Assembly: GCA_026393095.1 (NCBI GenBank)
Contig: JAPLAV010000043.1
Location: forward strand, 1-36,859
From: Actinomycetota bacterium
Lineage (GTDB): Bacteria; Actinomycetota; Actinomycetes; S36-B12; UBA5976
DNA: 36,859 bases
Direction: 5' to 3'
Shown: positions 17,622 to 26,666 of the stretch, in pieces
Numbering within the stretch: position 1 is the first letter of the stretch
Layout: every line of letters begins with the position of its first letter
The notes under the pieces: model-generated
The model's database searches: none
What the model was told of the DNA's origin: nothing
The model's input: the letters and a program-made list of their open reading frames with translations, nothing else
Translations under genes and position numbers: made by a program

Positions 17622-18085
17622 TTTGTCCCGGTTCCTTTGATCCAGTAACCAATGGGCATATAGATGTGTTCAAAAGAGCTTCAGACATTTCAAATGAAGT
17701 CGTGGTGGCTGTTTTGGTTAATCACTCCAAAGCTGGACTATTTACTATTGAAGAACGCGTTGAATTAATTAGAGAATCTTGTAAACATTTACCTAAAGTA
17801 ACTGTGGAAACTTTTGATGGATTATTAGTTGATTTCTGTCGTGATCGTGGTGTTACCGCAATTGTTAAAGGTTTAAGAGCAGTAAGTGATTTTGACTATG
17901 AATTACAGATGTCTCAGATGAACTATCAATTAGGACCTGTAGAAACCTTGTTTGTGGCCACAAATCCGCTGTACTCATTTCTTTCCTCAAGTTTGGTTAG
18001 AGAAGTGGCAAGACATGGGGGAGATATTTCAACCTCTGTACCAAAACCAGTAGCCCAAGCGTTGAAAGCGAAATATCAGAAATAA
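17609..18085 (+). CDS. coaD: phosphopantetheine adenylyltransferase
   Basis: Transfers AMP to 4'-phosphopantetheine, the penultimate step of coenzyme A synthesis. From ATG 17609 it has 158 residues, the usual size; a longer frame from 17588 would add seven residues that do not match the family. The nucleotidyltransferase motif PGSFDPVTNGHIDV starts at about residue 7; KGLRAVSDFDYELQM near 88 and YSFLSSSLVREVARHGGD near 124 are further signatures. It overlaps rsmD by 13 bp. Confidence 0.96.
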   Translation: MQKVVCPGSFDPVTNGHIDVFKRASDISNEVVVAVLVNHSKAGLFTIEERVELIRESCKHLPKVTVETFDGLLVDFCRDRGVTAIVKGLRAVSDFDYELQMSQMNYQLGPVETLFVATNPLYSFLSSSLVREVARHGGDISTSVPKPVAQALKAKYQK

Positions 18086-18089
18086 CACT

Positions 18090-18557
18090 ATGGAATCCTT
18101 ACAAATAATCGAACAGATTTTAAACGAAATAGCAGAAGCACGCTCTGTGCCGCTATCTCGTGATGGTGCTTTAGTTAACCGTCAAGAAATGATCAATTTA
18201 TTGAATGAATTAAAGAAGAAGCTTCCACAAGATATTTTGCAGGCAAATCACTTACTAGACAATAAAGAAGCAGTAATTGAGGAAGGTCGTATGGCTGGCC
18301 AAGTTTTAATTGACCAAGCAAGAGCTGAAGCGAATCGACTTATTTCTCAAACTGAAATTGTTCAATCAGCCACTCAAAGAGCTCAAGAAATATTGCAACA
18401 AGTCGACCAAGAACTAAATTCAATGCGTAATGAAACAGATGAATACATTGATGCTCGTCTGGCAAATTTTGAAATCACTTTGAATAAAACCTTGTTAGCA
18501 GTAAGGCGTGGTAGAGAAAAAATAAGTGGCAAATCTTCCTTTAACGATTTAGGTTAA
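18090..18557 (+). CDS. SepIVA-like DivIVA-family coiled-coil protein (short form)
   Basis: 155 residues, largely helical, with a likely coiled coil from about 60 to 130. Its ends resemble mycobacterial SepIVA: an N-terminal EEARxVP-like segment (AEARSVPLSRDGALVNRQEM) and the C-terminal YIDARLANFEITLNKTLLAVRRGREKI. Its place directly before DUF177-rpmF-rnc-mutM-smc-ftsY is also that of SepIVA, an essential septation and envelope-growth factor in mycobacteria. The middle coiled coil is about 90 residues shorter than in the mycobacterial protein as I recall it. A direct role in division is inferred from family and context. Confidence 0.75.
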   Translation: MESLQIIEQILNEIAEARSVPLSRDGALVNRQEMINLLNELKKKLPQDILQANHLLDNKEAVIEEGRMAGQVLIDQARAEANRLISQTEIVQSATQRAQEILQQVDQELNSMRNETDEYIDARLANFEITLNKTLLAVRRGREKISGKSSFNDLG

Positions 18558-18561
18558 ATAC

Positions 18562-19104
18562 ATGAAGAAATTAGACGCACGAGATCCTTTAGTGCTTGAT
18601 GTACATGAATTGCCTCGAAGAGCAGGTGAATCAAAGAAAATTGATATCACCATTAAATTACCTAACTCATTAACAAATGGTACCGTAATAGTTCCTGCAG
18701 AAACTGAGACTGATTTAGATCTTTTGCTGGAAGCTGTAGTTGATGGAGTGTTAGTTACTGGGGAAGTTTATCTCGAAGCAGAAACTGAATGTTCTCGTTG
18801 TTTAGATCCTGTTCAGTATGAGATTGATGCACAGGTTACAGATTTATATGTCTATGAAGATAAAGAAATTACCGATGACGACGAAGCAGATGAGATTAGA
18901 AGGATGCAAGGAGATTTGATAGATCTTGAGCCCGCCCTCATAGATGCGGTGGTGCTTGAACTACCAACCAGACCTCTTTGCAATGATGATTGTCTTGGAC
19001 TTTGTGCCCAGTGCGGAATTCGTCTTGATGAGGATCCTGAACATAAGCACGAAATAATAGATCCGCGATGGTCGAAGCTATCGCAATTAAAGGAAGAGAA
19101 GTAG
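18562..19104 (+). CDS. YceD/DUF177 family protein
   Basis: 180-residue DUF177 protein encoded directly before rpmF, as in most bacteria. Plant and bacterial members are linked to 23S rRNA accumulation, but the biochemical activity is unclear. Visible: N-terminal VLDVHELPRRAGE, a central ETECSRCLDPVQYEI, an acidic DDDEADEIRRMQGDLIDLEPALIDAV, and the C-terminal CNDDCLGLCAQCG cysteine cluster. Its stop is 6 nt before the rpmF GTG, so the two are translated as a pair. Confidence 0.88.
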   Translation: MKKLDARDPLVLDVHELPRRAGESKKIDITIKLPNSLTNGTVIVPAETETDLDLLLEAVVDGVLVTGEVYLEAETECSRCLDPVQYEIDAQVTDLYVYEDKEITDDDEADEIRRMQGDLIDLEPALIDAVVLELPTRPLCNDDCLGLCAQCGIRLDEDPEHKHEIIDPRWSKLSQLKEEK

Positions 19105-19110
19105 AGAAAA

Positions 19111-19284
19111 GTGCCAGTACCAAAACGAAAAATGTCGCGTTCTAATACACGCAATCGTCGCGCACAATGGAAAGCAACTGTTCCAACTTTAGTTACTTGT
19201 GATCGTTGTCGTTCAGAAAAACTTCCACACACTGCATGTCCAACATGTGGTACATACGCAAAACGTCAAGTTACAAATCCATAA
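19111..19284 (+). CDS. rpmF: ribosomal protein bL32
   Basis: 57 residues. The start is GTG; it reads [20 protein letters not shown] at the N-terminus, the bL32 hallmark, then [21 protein letters not shown] with the two CxxC zinc pairs, and ends KRQVTNP. A purine-rich GTAGAGAAAA precedes the start and overlaps the DUF177 stop. rnc follows 13 bp later. Confidence 0.95.
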   Translation: MPVPKRKMSRSNTRNRRAQWKATVPTLVTCDRCRSEKLPHTACPTCGTYAKRQVTNP

Positions 19285-19297
19285 ATAAATTTGTAAT

Positions 19298-19975
19298 ATG
19301 CGCGAACTAGTAGCGCGCCTAGGCGTTGAACTATCGGAAGAAATATTAAAACAAGCGATTACGCATAGATCATTTTCTTATGAAAATGGTGGAATCCCCA
19401 CAAATGAAAGACTTGAATTTTTAGGTGATTCCGTTTTAGGAATTGTTGTCACTGATGAACTTTATAGAAAAAATCCTGACGCTCAAGAAGGTCAATTAGC
19501 AAAACTTCGTGCTGCTGTTGTTAACGCCAAAGCATTAGCTGATGTGGCAAGAACTTTAGGTTTAGGTGAATTTCTTTTACTTGGTAAAGGTGAAGAAGCA
19601 ACCGGTGGTCGAGATAAATCAAGTATTTTGGCTGATGCAGTTGAAGCATTACTCGGTGCAATTTATGTTGAGCATGGAATAGAAAAATCAAGTGAAGTCA
19701 TTTTGCAACTTTTTGCACCGATTTTGGCTGCAAGCGCAGAATTAGGAGCAGGTCTTGATTGGAAAACCAGTTTGGCTGAACTTGTAAATTCTAAATCTTT
19801 AGGTGCAATTGAATATGCGATTGAACAATCTGGTCCAGATCATGACAAGAGATTTACAGCACAGGTAAAAATTGGTGAAGATTTCTATGGCAATGGAGAA
19901 GGTAAAAGTAAAAAAGAAGCAGAACAGCATGCTGCATCATCTGCTTACACTGAGATAAATAATTTAAGACCTTAA
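19298..19975 (+). CDS. rnc: ribonuclease III
   Basis: Double-strand-specific endoribonuclease that processes rRNA precursors and structured mRNAs. 225 residues. The signature [16 protein letters not shown] lies near 37-52, the second acidic cluster [22 protein letters not shown] near 104, and the C-terminal dsRBD runs about 150-222 ([16 protein letters not shown] ... [13 protein letters not shown]). It follows rpmF by 13 bp, and its TAA directly abuts the mutM ATG. Confidence 0.96.
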   Translation: MRELVARLGVELSEEILKQAITHRSFSYENGGIPTNERLEFLGDSVLGIVVTDELYRKNPDAQEGQLAKLRAAVVNAKALADVARTLGLGEFLLLGKGEEATGGRDKSSILADAVEALLGAIYVEHGIEKSSEVILQLFAPILAASAELGAGLDWKTSLAELVNSKSLGAIEYAIEQSGPDHDKRFTAQVKIGEDFYGNGEGKSKKEAEQHAASSAYTEINNLRP

Positions 19976-20848
19976 ATGCCAGAATTACCGGAAGTTGAAG
20001 TAGTTCGAAAAGGCTTAGCCAAGCACATTAAGAATAGAAAGATTGAAAAAGCTAAGGTAAGAAATAATAGAGCTTTAAGAAACTTTGAATTCAGCACAAA
20101 AACATTTGAGAAAACTGTTACCGGTTTTACCATCAATACAGTTGAGCGTCGAGGCAAATTCTTATGGATGACGCTGAAGAACTCCTCACAAGCCATCAGT
20201 GCACATTTAGGCATGAGTGGTCAAATGTTGATGGTCAAACATGATGAAAAACCATCAACTCATGCTCGAGTTACTTTTGATTTTGCCGATAAGAAAAGAA
20301 GTTTGCACTTTATTGATCAAAGAACCTTTGGATGGATAAATCTAGAAGAATTAGTTCAAGCTAAAGATAACCGGTTAGTTCCTCAATCGGTATTTCATAT
20401 TTCCCCTGATTTATTTGAAGAAACTTTTGATATGGATAAAACCATTGCTAACATAAAGAGAAGAAAAACTGGAATAAAACAAGCACTGTTAAATCAAGAA
20501 ATTGTGGCAGGGATTGGAAATATTTATGCTGACGAAGCTTTGTGGTTAGCAAAAACTCACTGGGCAAATATTTGTGAAGATTTAAATGAGAAAAAAATCA
20601 AAGAAATATTGATTAGCGCCAAAGAAGTGATGGCCAAAGCGTTAGAAAAAGGTGGAACTTCCTTTGATGATCTCTATATTGACGTCAATGGCGAAAGTGG
20701 TTATTTCGAAAACGAATTGAACGCATATGGTCGTGAAGGTGAAAGGTGTTACAGGTGTGATTTGGAAATGGTCCGAGAAGCCTTTTCTAACAACAGAAGT
20801 TCAACAATCTGTCCTAATTGCCAACCTCACATACGCCCTCATAGATAG
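19976..20848 (+). CDS. mutM: formamidopyrimidine-DNA glycosylase
   Basis: Base-excision enzyme removing 8-oxoguanine and ring-opened purines, with AP-lyase activity. 290 residues. It begins with the catalytic MPELPEVEVV (Pro2 nucleophile, Glu3); HLGMSGQ and the helix-two-turn-helix QEIVAGIGNIYADEALW follow; the C-terminal zinc finger is CYRCDLEM ... STICPNCQ. The start is fixed by the Pro2 requirement. There is no spacer after rnc. The rnc-mutM-smc-ftsY order is the conserved actinobacterial one. Confidence 0.96.
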   Translation: MPELPEVEVVRKGLAKHIKNRKIEKAKVRNNRALRNFEFSTKTFEKTVTGFTINTVERRGKFLWMTLKNSSQAISAHLGMSGQMLMVKHDEKPSTHARVTFDFADKKRSLHFIDQRTFGWINLEELVQAKDNRLVPQSVFHISPDLFEETFDMDKTIANIKRRKTGIKQALLNQEIVAGIGNIYADEALWLAKTHWANICEDLNEKKIKEILISAKEVMAKALEKGGTSFDDLYIDVNGESGYFENELNAYGREGERCYRCDLEMVREAFSNNRSSTICPNCQPHIRPHR

Positions 20849-20850
20849 AG

Positions 20851-20876
20851 TTAGAGGGTTAAGACAAACCCGCTAA
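20851..20876 (+). promoter_or_regulatory. imperfect hairpin between mutM and smc
   Basis: TTAG-a-GGGTT and AACCC-g-CTAA can pair around a 6-nt loop with one internal mismatch. It ends 4 nt before the GGAGG ribosome-binding site of smc. No T-run follows, so it is more likely a weak stabiliser or translation-modulating structure than a terminator. Confidence 0.35.
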
Positions 20877-20891
20877 ATCCGGAGGCAGATC

Positions 20892-23800
20892 TTGTATTTA
20901 AAGAGTCTGACTATTCGCGGATTTAAATCATTTGCTTCTGCTACAACACTTAATTTTGAACAAGGTATTACTGCAGTTGTTGGGCCAAATGGTTCTGGTA
21001 AATCAAACGTTGTTGATGCAATTGCTTGGGTAATGGGTGAACAAGGCGCCAAAACTTTACGTGGTGGCACGATGGACGATGTTATTTTTAAAGGTTCAGC
21101 TGGACGTGCACCATTAGGTAGAGCTGAAGTTGTTTTAACTATTGATAACACTGATGGCGCACTACCAATTGATTATGCAGAAGTAACAATTTCAAGAACT
21201 TTATTTAGAAATGGTGGATCTGAATACGCCATTAACGGAAACGCTTCACGCCTTCTTGATGTACAGGAACTTCTTTCAGATTCTGGAATTGGTCGAGAAA
21301 TGCACGTGATCGTGGGTCAAGGTCAAGTTGCGTCAGTTTTAAGTGCAACGCCTGAAGATCGTCGAGGATTTATTGAAGAAGCAGCAGGAGTTCTAAAACA
21401 TAGAAGAAGAAAAGAAAAGGCAGAAAGAAAACTTGATGCCACTCAAGCGAACATGCTTCGCTTACAAGACTTAACAAATGAAATAAGAAGACAACTTAAA
21501 CCTTTGGCTAGACAAGCAGATGTCGCGCGAAAAGCACAAACAATTCAAGCAGAGCTAAGAGATGCGAAATTGCGTATCTTGGCTGATGACTTGACTCAAA
21601 TGCGCATCAACATGATGAAAGAAGTTGCTGACGAAACAATTTTGAGAGAAAAGCAAGCAGAAGTAGAAAGCAAAATGAATGTTAAGAAACTTCGCGAATC
21701 AGAATTAGAAAGATTGTTATTAGAGGCAACTCCTAGAGTACAAACTGCTCAACAAACTTGGTTCAAACTTGCATCATTAAGAGAACGCTTTTTTGGTACC
21801 AGATCTCTTGCTCTGGAACGAGCAAAACTCGTGGAAGAAGAAATTCAAGAACAAACCACAGGTGCAGATCCTGAAGCGTTAGAAAAGGAAGCAAAGTCAA
21901 CTAGAGAAAATTCTTATGAATTACAAAAAGATGTTGAAGTTGCTAAGAACTTCTTAAGTAAATCATCGGGTGAAAGAAATGCCACCGAAGAGTTATTTCA
22001 AACAGAACAAGCTCGTCACACCAATGCAATTAAATCTGCAGCTGATAAGCGCGAAGAATTTGCCAGATTAAATGGACAAGTCAATGCCGCAAAATCTCGT
22101 ATTGAAGCTCGCGCCAGTGAAGCAACAAGATTAGAAGTTGAAGTTAGAGAAGCACGCGAACGTGCTGAAAAAGCAAAAACAGAATTCTTATCCCTTGAAT
22201 CTCAAATTGCAGGACTTGATGGTGTTGAAAAAGGATTAGACACTCAATACGAACAAGCTTCAAAAGAATTAGCAGCAGCAGATGCAAAAGTTGCTGAACT
22301 AGAAATTAAATCTCAAGAAACTGCTAAATCAAAAGCAGCATTGACAGCAAGAGCAGAAGCTTTACAACAATCTTTGTTAGAAGAAGTTGACGGTGGAGAT
22401 TCATTATTAAATTCTGGTGATGATTCATTAATTGGTTCTCTTTCTACATTGTTAAGAATTGAAAGTGGTTGGGAATCAGCAGTTGCTGTTGCATTAGGTG
22501 ATGCTGCAAATGCAATTGCTGCAAAATCTGTAAACGATGCAATTAGATCCATTAATAAACTTAAGAACAACAAAACTGGTAGAGCTGCAGTTCTTTTAGC
22601 TGATGCTCTTTATGAACAAAACAACGCACCCGCTGCTCCACCGTTTTCTAGAAGCGCAATTGAATTAGTAAATGCACCATATGAATTACAAAATGCTTTA
22701 AAGAAATTACTGCGAGATGTGGTAATTGTTGAAACATTAGAAGATGCTCAAGAAGCTGTGAGATTACAACCAAGACTAACTGCTGTAACTAGAGATGGCG
22801 ACAAAGTAACTTCTTATTACGTAATTGGTGGAACAGTAAATACTCGTTCTCGTATTGAAGCAAAAGCTAATGTTGAAAAAGCTGAAACTGAAAGAGATCA
22901 AACAAGTGCGCTAGCTGATCAACTTAGATTTGAATTACAAAATGCCAAAGATGAACAAAAACAAGCCTCTGAAAAAGTTGAAGCTGCCCTTGCTTTGCTT
23001 TATGAATCAGATGCAGAACTAGCTGCAATTGCTGAAAAACTAGCAGCATTGGGTGAGCAAAACAGATCTTCCCAAGCAGAAGCAGAAAGATTAGATAGTT
23101 TGCTTCGCGCATCCCACACCGCACGTGCTGATGATGAAAGAGTGCTTCGTGAAATTGAAACTCGTTTAGTTGATTCTGGAACAGAACCTGAAGAAGTAAT
23201 TGAAATAGATTCTTCAGAATTAGAAAGATTAAGAGCACTACTTGAAACCACAAGAGCTGCAGAAGTTGATGCCCGCCTTGCTATGCGAACAGCTGAAGAA
23301 AGATTGGCTGCTGTTGTTCAAAGAGCAGAACAACTTGAAAGAACAGCAAGCAGTGAAAGAGTGTCTCGCTCTAAAGCAATGGAACGTCGTGAACAAAGAA
23401 GACGCGAAGCCCATATCGCCAATGCAGTATTCCAAGGTGTGGAAACAGCCATCTCTTATCTGGAAAATTCATTAATCACAGCAGAGCACGAAAGAGACGA
23501 AGCAACCAAACTTCAACAATCTATGGAACAAGAAGTGCAACAAGTACGCCATGCCATTAGAGATTTAGGTTCAGAATTAGAACGCCTGGTAGACACAGTG
23601 CATCGTGATGAAGTTGCCCGCATGGAACAAAGATTAAGAATTGAACAAATTGAGCTCAAAGGTTTGGAAGATTACGGCATTGAAGCCGAATCTTTGTTGA
23701 AGGAATACGGTCCAGATCAATTAGTTCCTCAGATTGTGCACATTGATGAAGATGCAGATCCTGATATGCCAATTCCTGCACCAAAAGAACCAGAAGCATA

Positions 23801-24473
23801 TGTGCGCGAGAAGCAAGAAAAACGTGCTCTTGATGCAGAGAAGAAATTAGCGCTTCTTGGTCGAATTAACCCACTTGCTTTAGAAGAATTCAGCGCTTTA
23901 GAAGAAAGAAATCAATTCCTCACAGAGCAATTAGAAGATGTAAAAAAGACCAGAAAAGATTTGTTAGAAGTTATTGCTGAAGTAGAACAAAGAGTGCAAC
24001 AAGTATTCAACGAAGCCTATAAAGACGTGGCCCGTGAATTTGAAACAGTGTTGCCACGACTTTTCCCAGGCGGAGAAGGAAGATTAGTTTTGACTGATCC
24101 AGAAAATATGCTCACCACTGGAATTGATATCGAAGTTAAACCACAAGGCAAACGTTATTTACGACTTTCACTTCTTTCTGGTGGAGAAAGATCTTTGGCA
24201 GCCGTTGCATTCCTGGTTGCATTGTTTAAAGCAAGACCTTCACCGTTCTACATTCTTGATGAGGTTGAAGCAGCTCTTGATGATGCCAACCTTGGTCGTC
24301 TCCTTGAACTTTATGAAGAACTAAGACAAAACTCTCAATTAATTATTGTCACACATCAAAAGAGAACCATGGAAATTTGTGATTCACTCTATGGAGTCTC
24401 AATGCGAGGCGATGGTATTTCAACAGTGGTAAGTCAAAGGATTCGTGAAGTACGAGAAGATCAACCAGCATAA
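20892..24473 (+). CDS. smc: chromosome segregation protein SMC
   Basis: Large ATPase that compacts and individualises replicated chromosomes. 1193 residues. N-terminal head: LTIRGFKSFA and Walker A VVGPNGSGKSNVVDAIAW near 29-46. Coiled coil runs about 165-490, the hinge about 500-660 (DSLIGSLSTLLRIESGWESAV onward), the second coil about 670-1010. The C-terminal head has the ABC signature LLSGGERSLAAVAFL near 1094 and Walker B FYILDEVEAALDD near 1118. The start is TTG, supported by a strong GGAGG 6 nt upstream and by the family N-terminus. The kleisin subunits are not in this window. Confidence 0.96.
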   Translation: MYLKSLTIRGFKSFASATTLNFEQGITAVVGPNGSGKSNVVDAIAWVMGEQGAKTLRGGTMDDVIFKGSAGRAPLGRAEVVLTIDNTDGALPIDYAEVTISRTLFRNGGSEYAINGNASRLLDVQELLSDSGIGREMHVIVGQGQVASVLSATPEDRRGFIEEAAGVLKHRRRKEKAERKLDATQANMLRLQDLTNEIRRQLKPLARQADVARKAQTIQAELRDAKLRILADDLTQMRINMMKEVADETILREKQAEVESKMNVKKLRESELERLLLEATPRVQTAQQTWFKLASLRERFFGTRSLALERAKLVEEEIQEQTTGADPEALEKEAKSTRENSYELQKDVEVAKNFLSKSSGERNATEELFQTEQARHTNAIKSAADKREEFARLNGQVNAAKSRIEARASEATRLEVEVREARERAEKAKTEFLSLESQIAGLDGVEKGLDTQYEQASKELAAADAKVAELEIKSQETAKSKAALTARAEALQQSLLEEVDGGDSLLNSGDDSLIGSLSTLLRIESGWESAVAVALGDAANAIAAKSVNDAIRSINKLKNNKTGRAAVLLADALYEQNNAPAAPPFSRSAIELVNAPYELQNALKKLLRDVVIVETLEDAQEAVRLQPRLTAVTRDGDKVTSYYVIGGTVNTRSRIEAKANVEKAETERDQTSALADQLRFELQNAKDEQKQASEKVEAALALLYESDAELAAIAEKLAALGEQNRSSQAEAERLDSLLRASHTARADDERVLREIETRLVDSGTEPEEVIEIDSSELERLRALLETTRAAEVDARLAMRTAEERLAAVVQRAEQLERTASSERVSRSKAMERREQRRREAHIANAVFQGVETAISYLENSLITAEHERDEATKLQQSMEQEVQQVRHAIRDLGSELERLVDTVHRDEVARMEQRLRIEQIELKGLEDYGIEAESLLKEYGPDQLVPQIVHIDEDADPDMPIPAPKEPEAYVREKQEKRALDAEKKLALLGRINPLALEEFSALEERNQFLTEQLEDVKKTRKDLLEVIAEVEQRVQQVFNEAYKDVAREFETVLPRLFPGGEGRLVLTDPENMLTTGIDIEVKPQGKRYLRLSLLSGGERSLAAVAFLVALFKARPSPFYILDEVEAALDDANLGRLLELYEELRQNSQLIIVTHQKRTMEICDSLYGVSMRGDGISTVVSQRIREVREDQPA

Positions 24474-24482
24474 ACTCTGGTC

Positions 24483-25388
24483 ATGGGAATCTTTAGTAGG
24501 AAAAACAAGGAAGAAAAACCTTTAAAAACCAAATCTACATTTGGCTCTAACTTACTTAATATTTTTTCTCGTTCCACTCTTGATGATCAAGCTTGGCAAG
24601 AAATTGAAGATACATTAATTATGGCGGATGTGGGAATCAAAACTACCCAAGAAATAGTTCAAGAATTAAAAAACAATCCCACTCTAAAAAGTGCTCATAG
24701 CGCTGAAGAAGGAAAAGAAGTTTTAAGAAATCAATTGATTGATTCCCTTGCAACAAGTAATAGAAGTTTAAATATTTCAGCAACTCCTTCAGTGATCATT
24801 ATGGTAGGAATTAATGGCACAGGTAAAACAACAACGGTAGGAAAACTTGTTCATAAATTAAAAAGTGCAGGAAACAAATGTGTGCTAGGTGCAGCTGATA
24901 CTTTCCGCGCAGCTGCTAGTCAACAATTACAAACCTGGGGAGAAAGAAGTTCTGTTCCGGTAGTGGTTGGTCCAGAAAACTCTGAACCATCAGCTGTTGC
25001 ATTTAATGCTGTGCAAGAAGGTTTAGCAATCGGTGCCAAAGTTGTAATCATTGATACCGCAGGAAGACTGCACACAAAAGCTGGGCTGATGGATGAATTA
25101 GGCAAAGTAAAAAGAGTGATTGAAAAACATGCCACTGTTACCGAAACTTTGTTAGTAATTGATGCCACCACCGGTCAAAATGGATTAATTCAAGCAAGAG
25201 TTTTCACTGAAGCAGTTGAAGTAACAGGAATTGTCTTAACTAAATTAGATGGTTCTGCCAAAGGTGGAATCGTGATTGCTGTGCAAAGAGAATTAAAAGT
25301 TCCCGTTAAGTTTGTTGGAATTGGTGAAGGAATTGATGATCTAATTGAATTTAACGCCGAAGACTTTGTAGATGGATTGCTAAATTGA
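24483..25388 (+). CDS. ftsY: signal recognition particle receptor FtsY (short NG form)
   Basis: SRP-receptor GTPase that docks Ffh-ribosome complexes at the membrane. 301 residues: a short basic N-terminus (MGIFSRKNKEEKP), the N domain to about 95, then G motifs GINGTGKTTTVGKL (about 106), DTFRAAASQQL, DTAGRLHTK, and TKLDGSAKGG. The long acidic A domain common in other FtsY proteins is missing; the basic start may bind lipids. It begins 9 bp after smc. The following cupin gene overlaps the stop (TTGA). Confidence 0.96.
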   Translation: MGIFSRKNKEEKPLKTKSTFGSNLLNIFSRSTLDDQAWQEIEDTLIMADVGIKTTQEIVQELKNNPTLKSAHSAEEGKEVLRNQLIDSLATSNRSLNISATPSVIIMVGINGTGKTTTVGKLVHKLKSAGNKCVLGAADTFRAAASQQLQTWGERSSVPVVVGPENSEPSAVAFNAVQEGLAIGAKVVIIDTAGRLHTKAGLMDELGKVKRVIEKHATVTETLLVIDATTGQNGLIQARVFTEAVEVTGIVLTKLDGSAKGGIVIAVQRELKVPVKFVGIGEGIDDLIEFNAEDFVDGLLN

Positions 25389-25912
25389 GACCCACCACCA
25401 AACAAGTCATTGAACACTTTAAAATGACTACATTGCCGGTGGAAAGCACTTATTTTGTTAAAACTTACAGATCAAAAACCAGCAGACCAGATGGATCAGC
25501 TGATGGCAGTGCCATCATTGCACTTTATTCAGATGAACCTAGAAGTTGTTCGTTATTTCATAGATTGAAATATGAAGAAGTCTGGCATTTTTATGCAGGA
25601 GATCCAATTAGATTAGTTTTGCTTTACCCAGATAAAACCAGCAAAGAAGTAATTCTTGGTTCAGATTTCACAAAGGGTGAATTAATTCAATTTACAGTTC
25701 CTGCAAATGTGTGGCAGGCAGGAGAAATCGTCAAAGGGGGAGAGTGGGGACTCTTTGGTTGCACCATGTCTCCAGGATTTACCGGTGAAATATTTGAAGG
25801 TGGTTATTATTCTGATTTAATTAATGATTTTCCTGATCGCGCAGATGACATTAAAAGACTTGCGGTGCCTGCGGAGCACGAGAAAAGTATGCCTAAAGGA
25901 TACGAAAACTAA
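25385..25912 (+). CDS. DUF985 (Cupin_5) family protein
   Basis: 175 residues with the DUF985 cupin core: FHRLKYEEVWHFYAGDPIRLVLLYPD near 60-85 and VPANVWQAGEIVKGGEWGLFGCTMSPGFTGEIFEGG near 117-152. Biochemical function is unknown for the family. The N-terminal HPEGGxF signature is replaced by PVESTYF. The TTG at 25385 overlaps the ftsY stop; an ATG at 25424 would shorten it by 13 residues, but the residues before it still align with the family start. Its stop overlaps that of the convergent TauE-like gene by 4 bp. Confidence 0.78.
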   Translation: MRPTTKQVIEHFKMTTLPVESTYFVKTYRSKTSRPDGSADGSAIIALYSDEPRSCSLFHRLKYEEVWHFYAGDPIRLVLLYPDKTSKEVILGSDFTKGELIQFTVPANVWQAGEIVKGGEWGLFGCTMSPGFTGEIFEGGYYSDLINDFPDRADDIKRLAVPAEHEKSMPKGYEN

Positions 25913-26664
25913 ATCTTTCCCAAGATTAAAAGAACGCCTGATATAAATATCAATACAAAAACCATATTTCTTATCAAACCAATTGTCATTTTCTTGACCA
26001 GATCTGTTGCCAGTGAAACTCCAAAGAGTGCAGATACAGTTGAAATTACAACTGGTAACCAAAAACCATCTGATGAAATAATAGAGGTGGTAAAAATAGT
26101 TGAGCCATAAACACTTAAACGTGTGATATCCACAAGAACTGCAACACCAACACCTGTGGCAATGAAGCTATTTTTACTTAGACCACTCTTTACTAAAAAG
26201 GCTGATCTAAATAATCCCTGGTAACCACTCAATCCTCCAAAAAATCCTGAAATTACCCCACCCAGTGGTGCCCATTTAATACCAATTTTTAGATTTCTTA
26301 TGGCAGGAAACATTTCTAGAAACGAAATAGAGATAATCAAAATACCAAGAAGAATTTCTAAATTTCTTTCGTTACTAGACAATTTCTGTAACATGTAAGC
26401 ACCGACAATTGCGGCCAATAAAGCGGGAAGACCAAATCGAATAAGAATTTTGACATTAATTTTTTTAAAGTAAATGAATAATTTATAGAAGTTATTCAAG
26501 AAGTGCACTATCGCAGTGGAGGGCACTGCGATAGCTACTGGGAAAAAAAATATAAAAACCGGGAGTAAAATCGTGCTTATTCCAAAGCCTGTAAAAAGAG
26601 TCAAACCGCCAGCAAAAAATGAAAGAAATGCCAGGATCAAATATTCAGCGACTGTATTGTCCAT
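25909..26664 (-). CDS. TauE/SafE (TSUP) family membrane permease
   Basis: 251 residues, very hydrophobic, with about seven to eight membrane segments. Two half-repeats are suggested by AFLSFFAGGLTLFTGFGISTILLP and PLGGVISGFFGGLSGYQGLFRSAFLVKSGLS, the paired glycine-rich loops of this family. Members export or import sulfite, sulfoacetate or other organic anions; the substrate cannot be told here. It is transcribed with the HAD gene, which ends 2 bp upstream of its ATG. Confidence 0.85.
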   Translation of the reverse strand: MDNTVAEYLILAFLSFFAGGLTLFTGFGISTILLPVFIFFFPVAIAVPSTAIVHFLNNFYKLFIYFKKINVKILIRFGLPALLAAIVGAYMLQKLSSNERNLEILLGILIISISFLEMFPAIRNLKIGIKWAPLGGVISGFFGGLSGYQGLFRSAFLVKSGLSKNSFIATGVGVAVLVDITRLSVYGSTIFTTSIISSDGFWLPVVISTVSALFGVSLATDLVKKMTIGLIRNMVFVLIFISGVLLILGKI

Positions 26665-26666
26665 GA

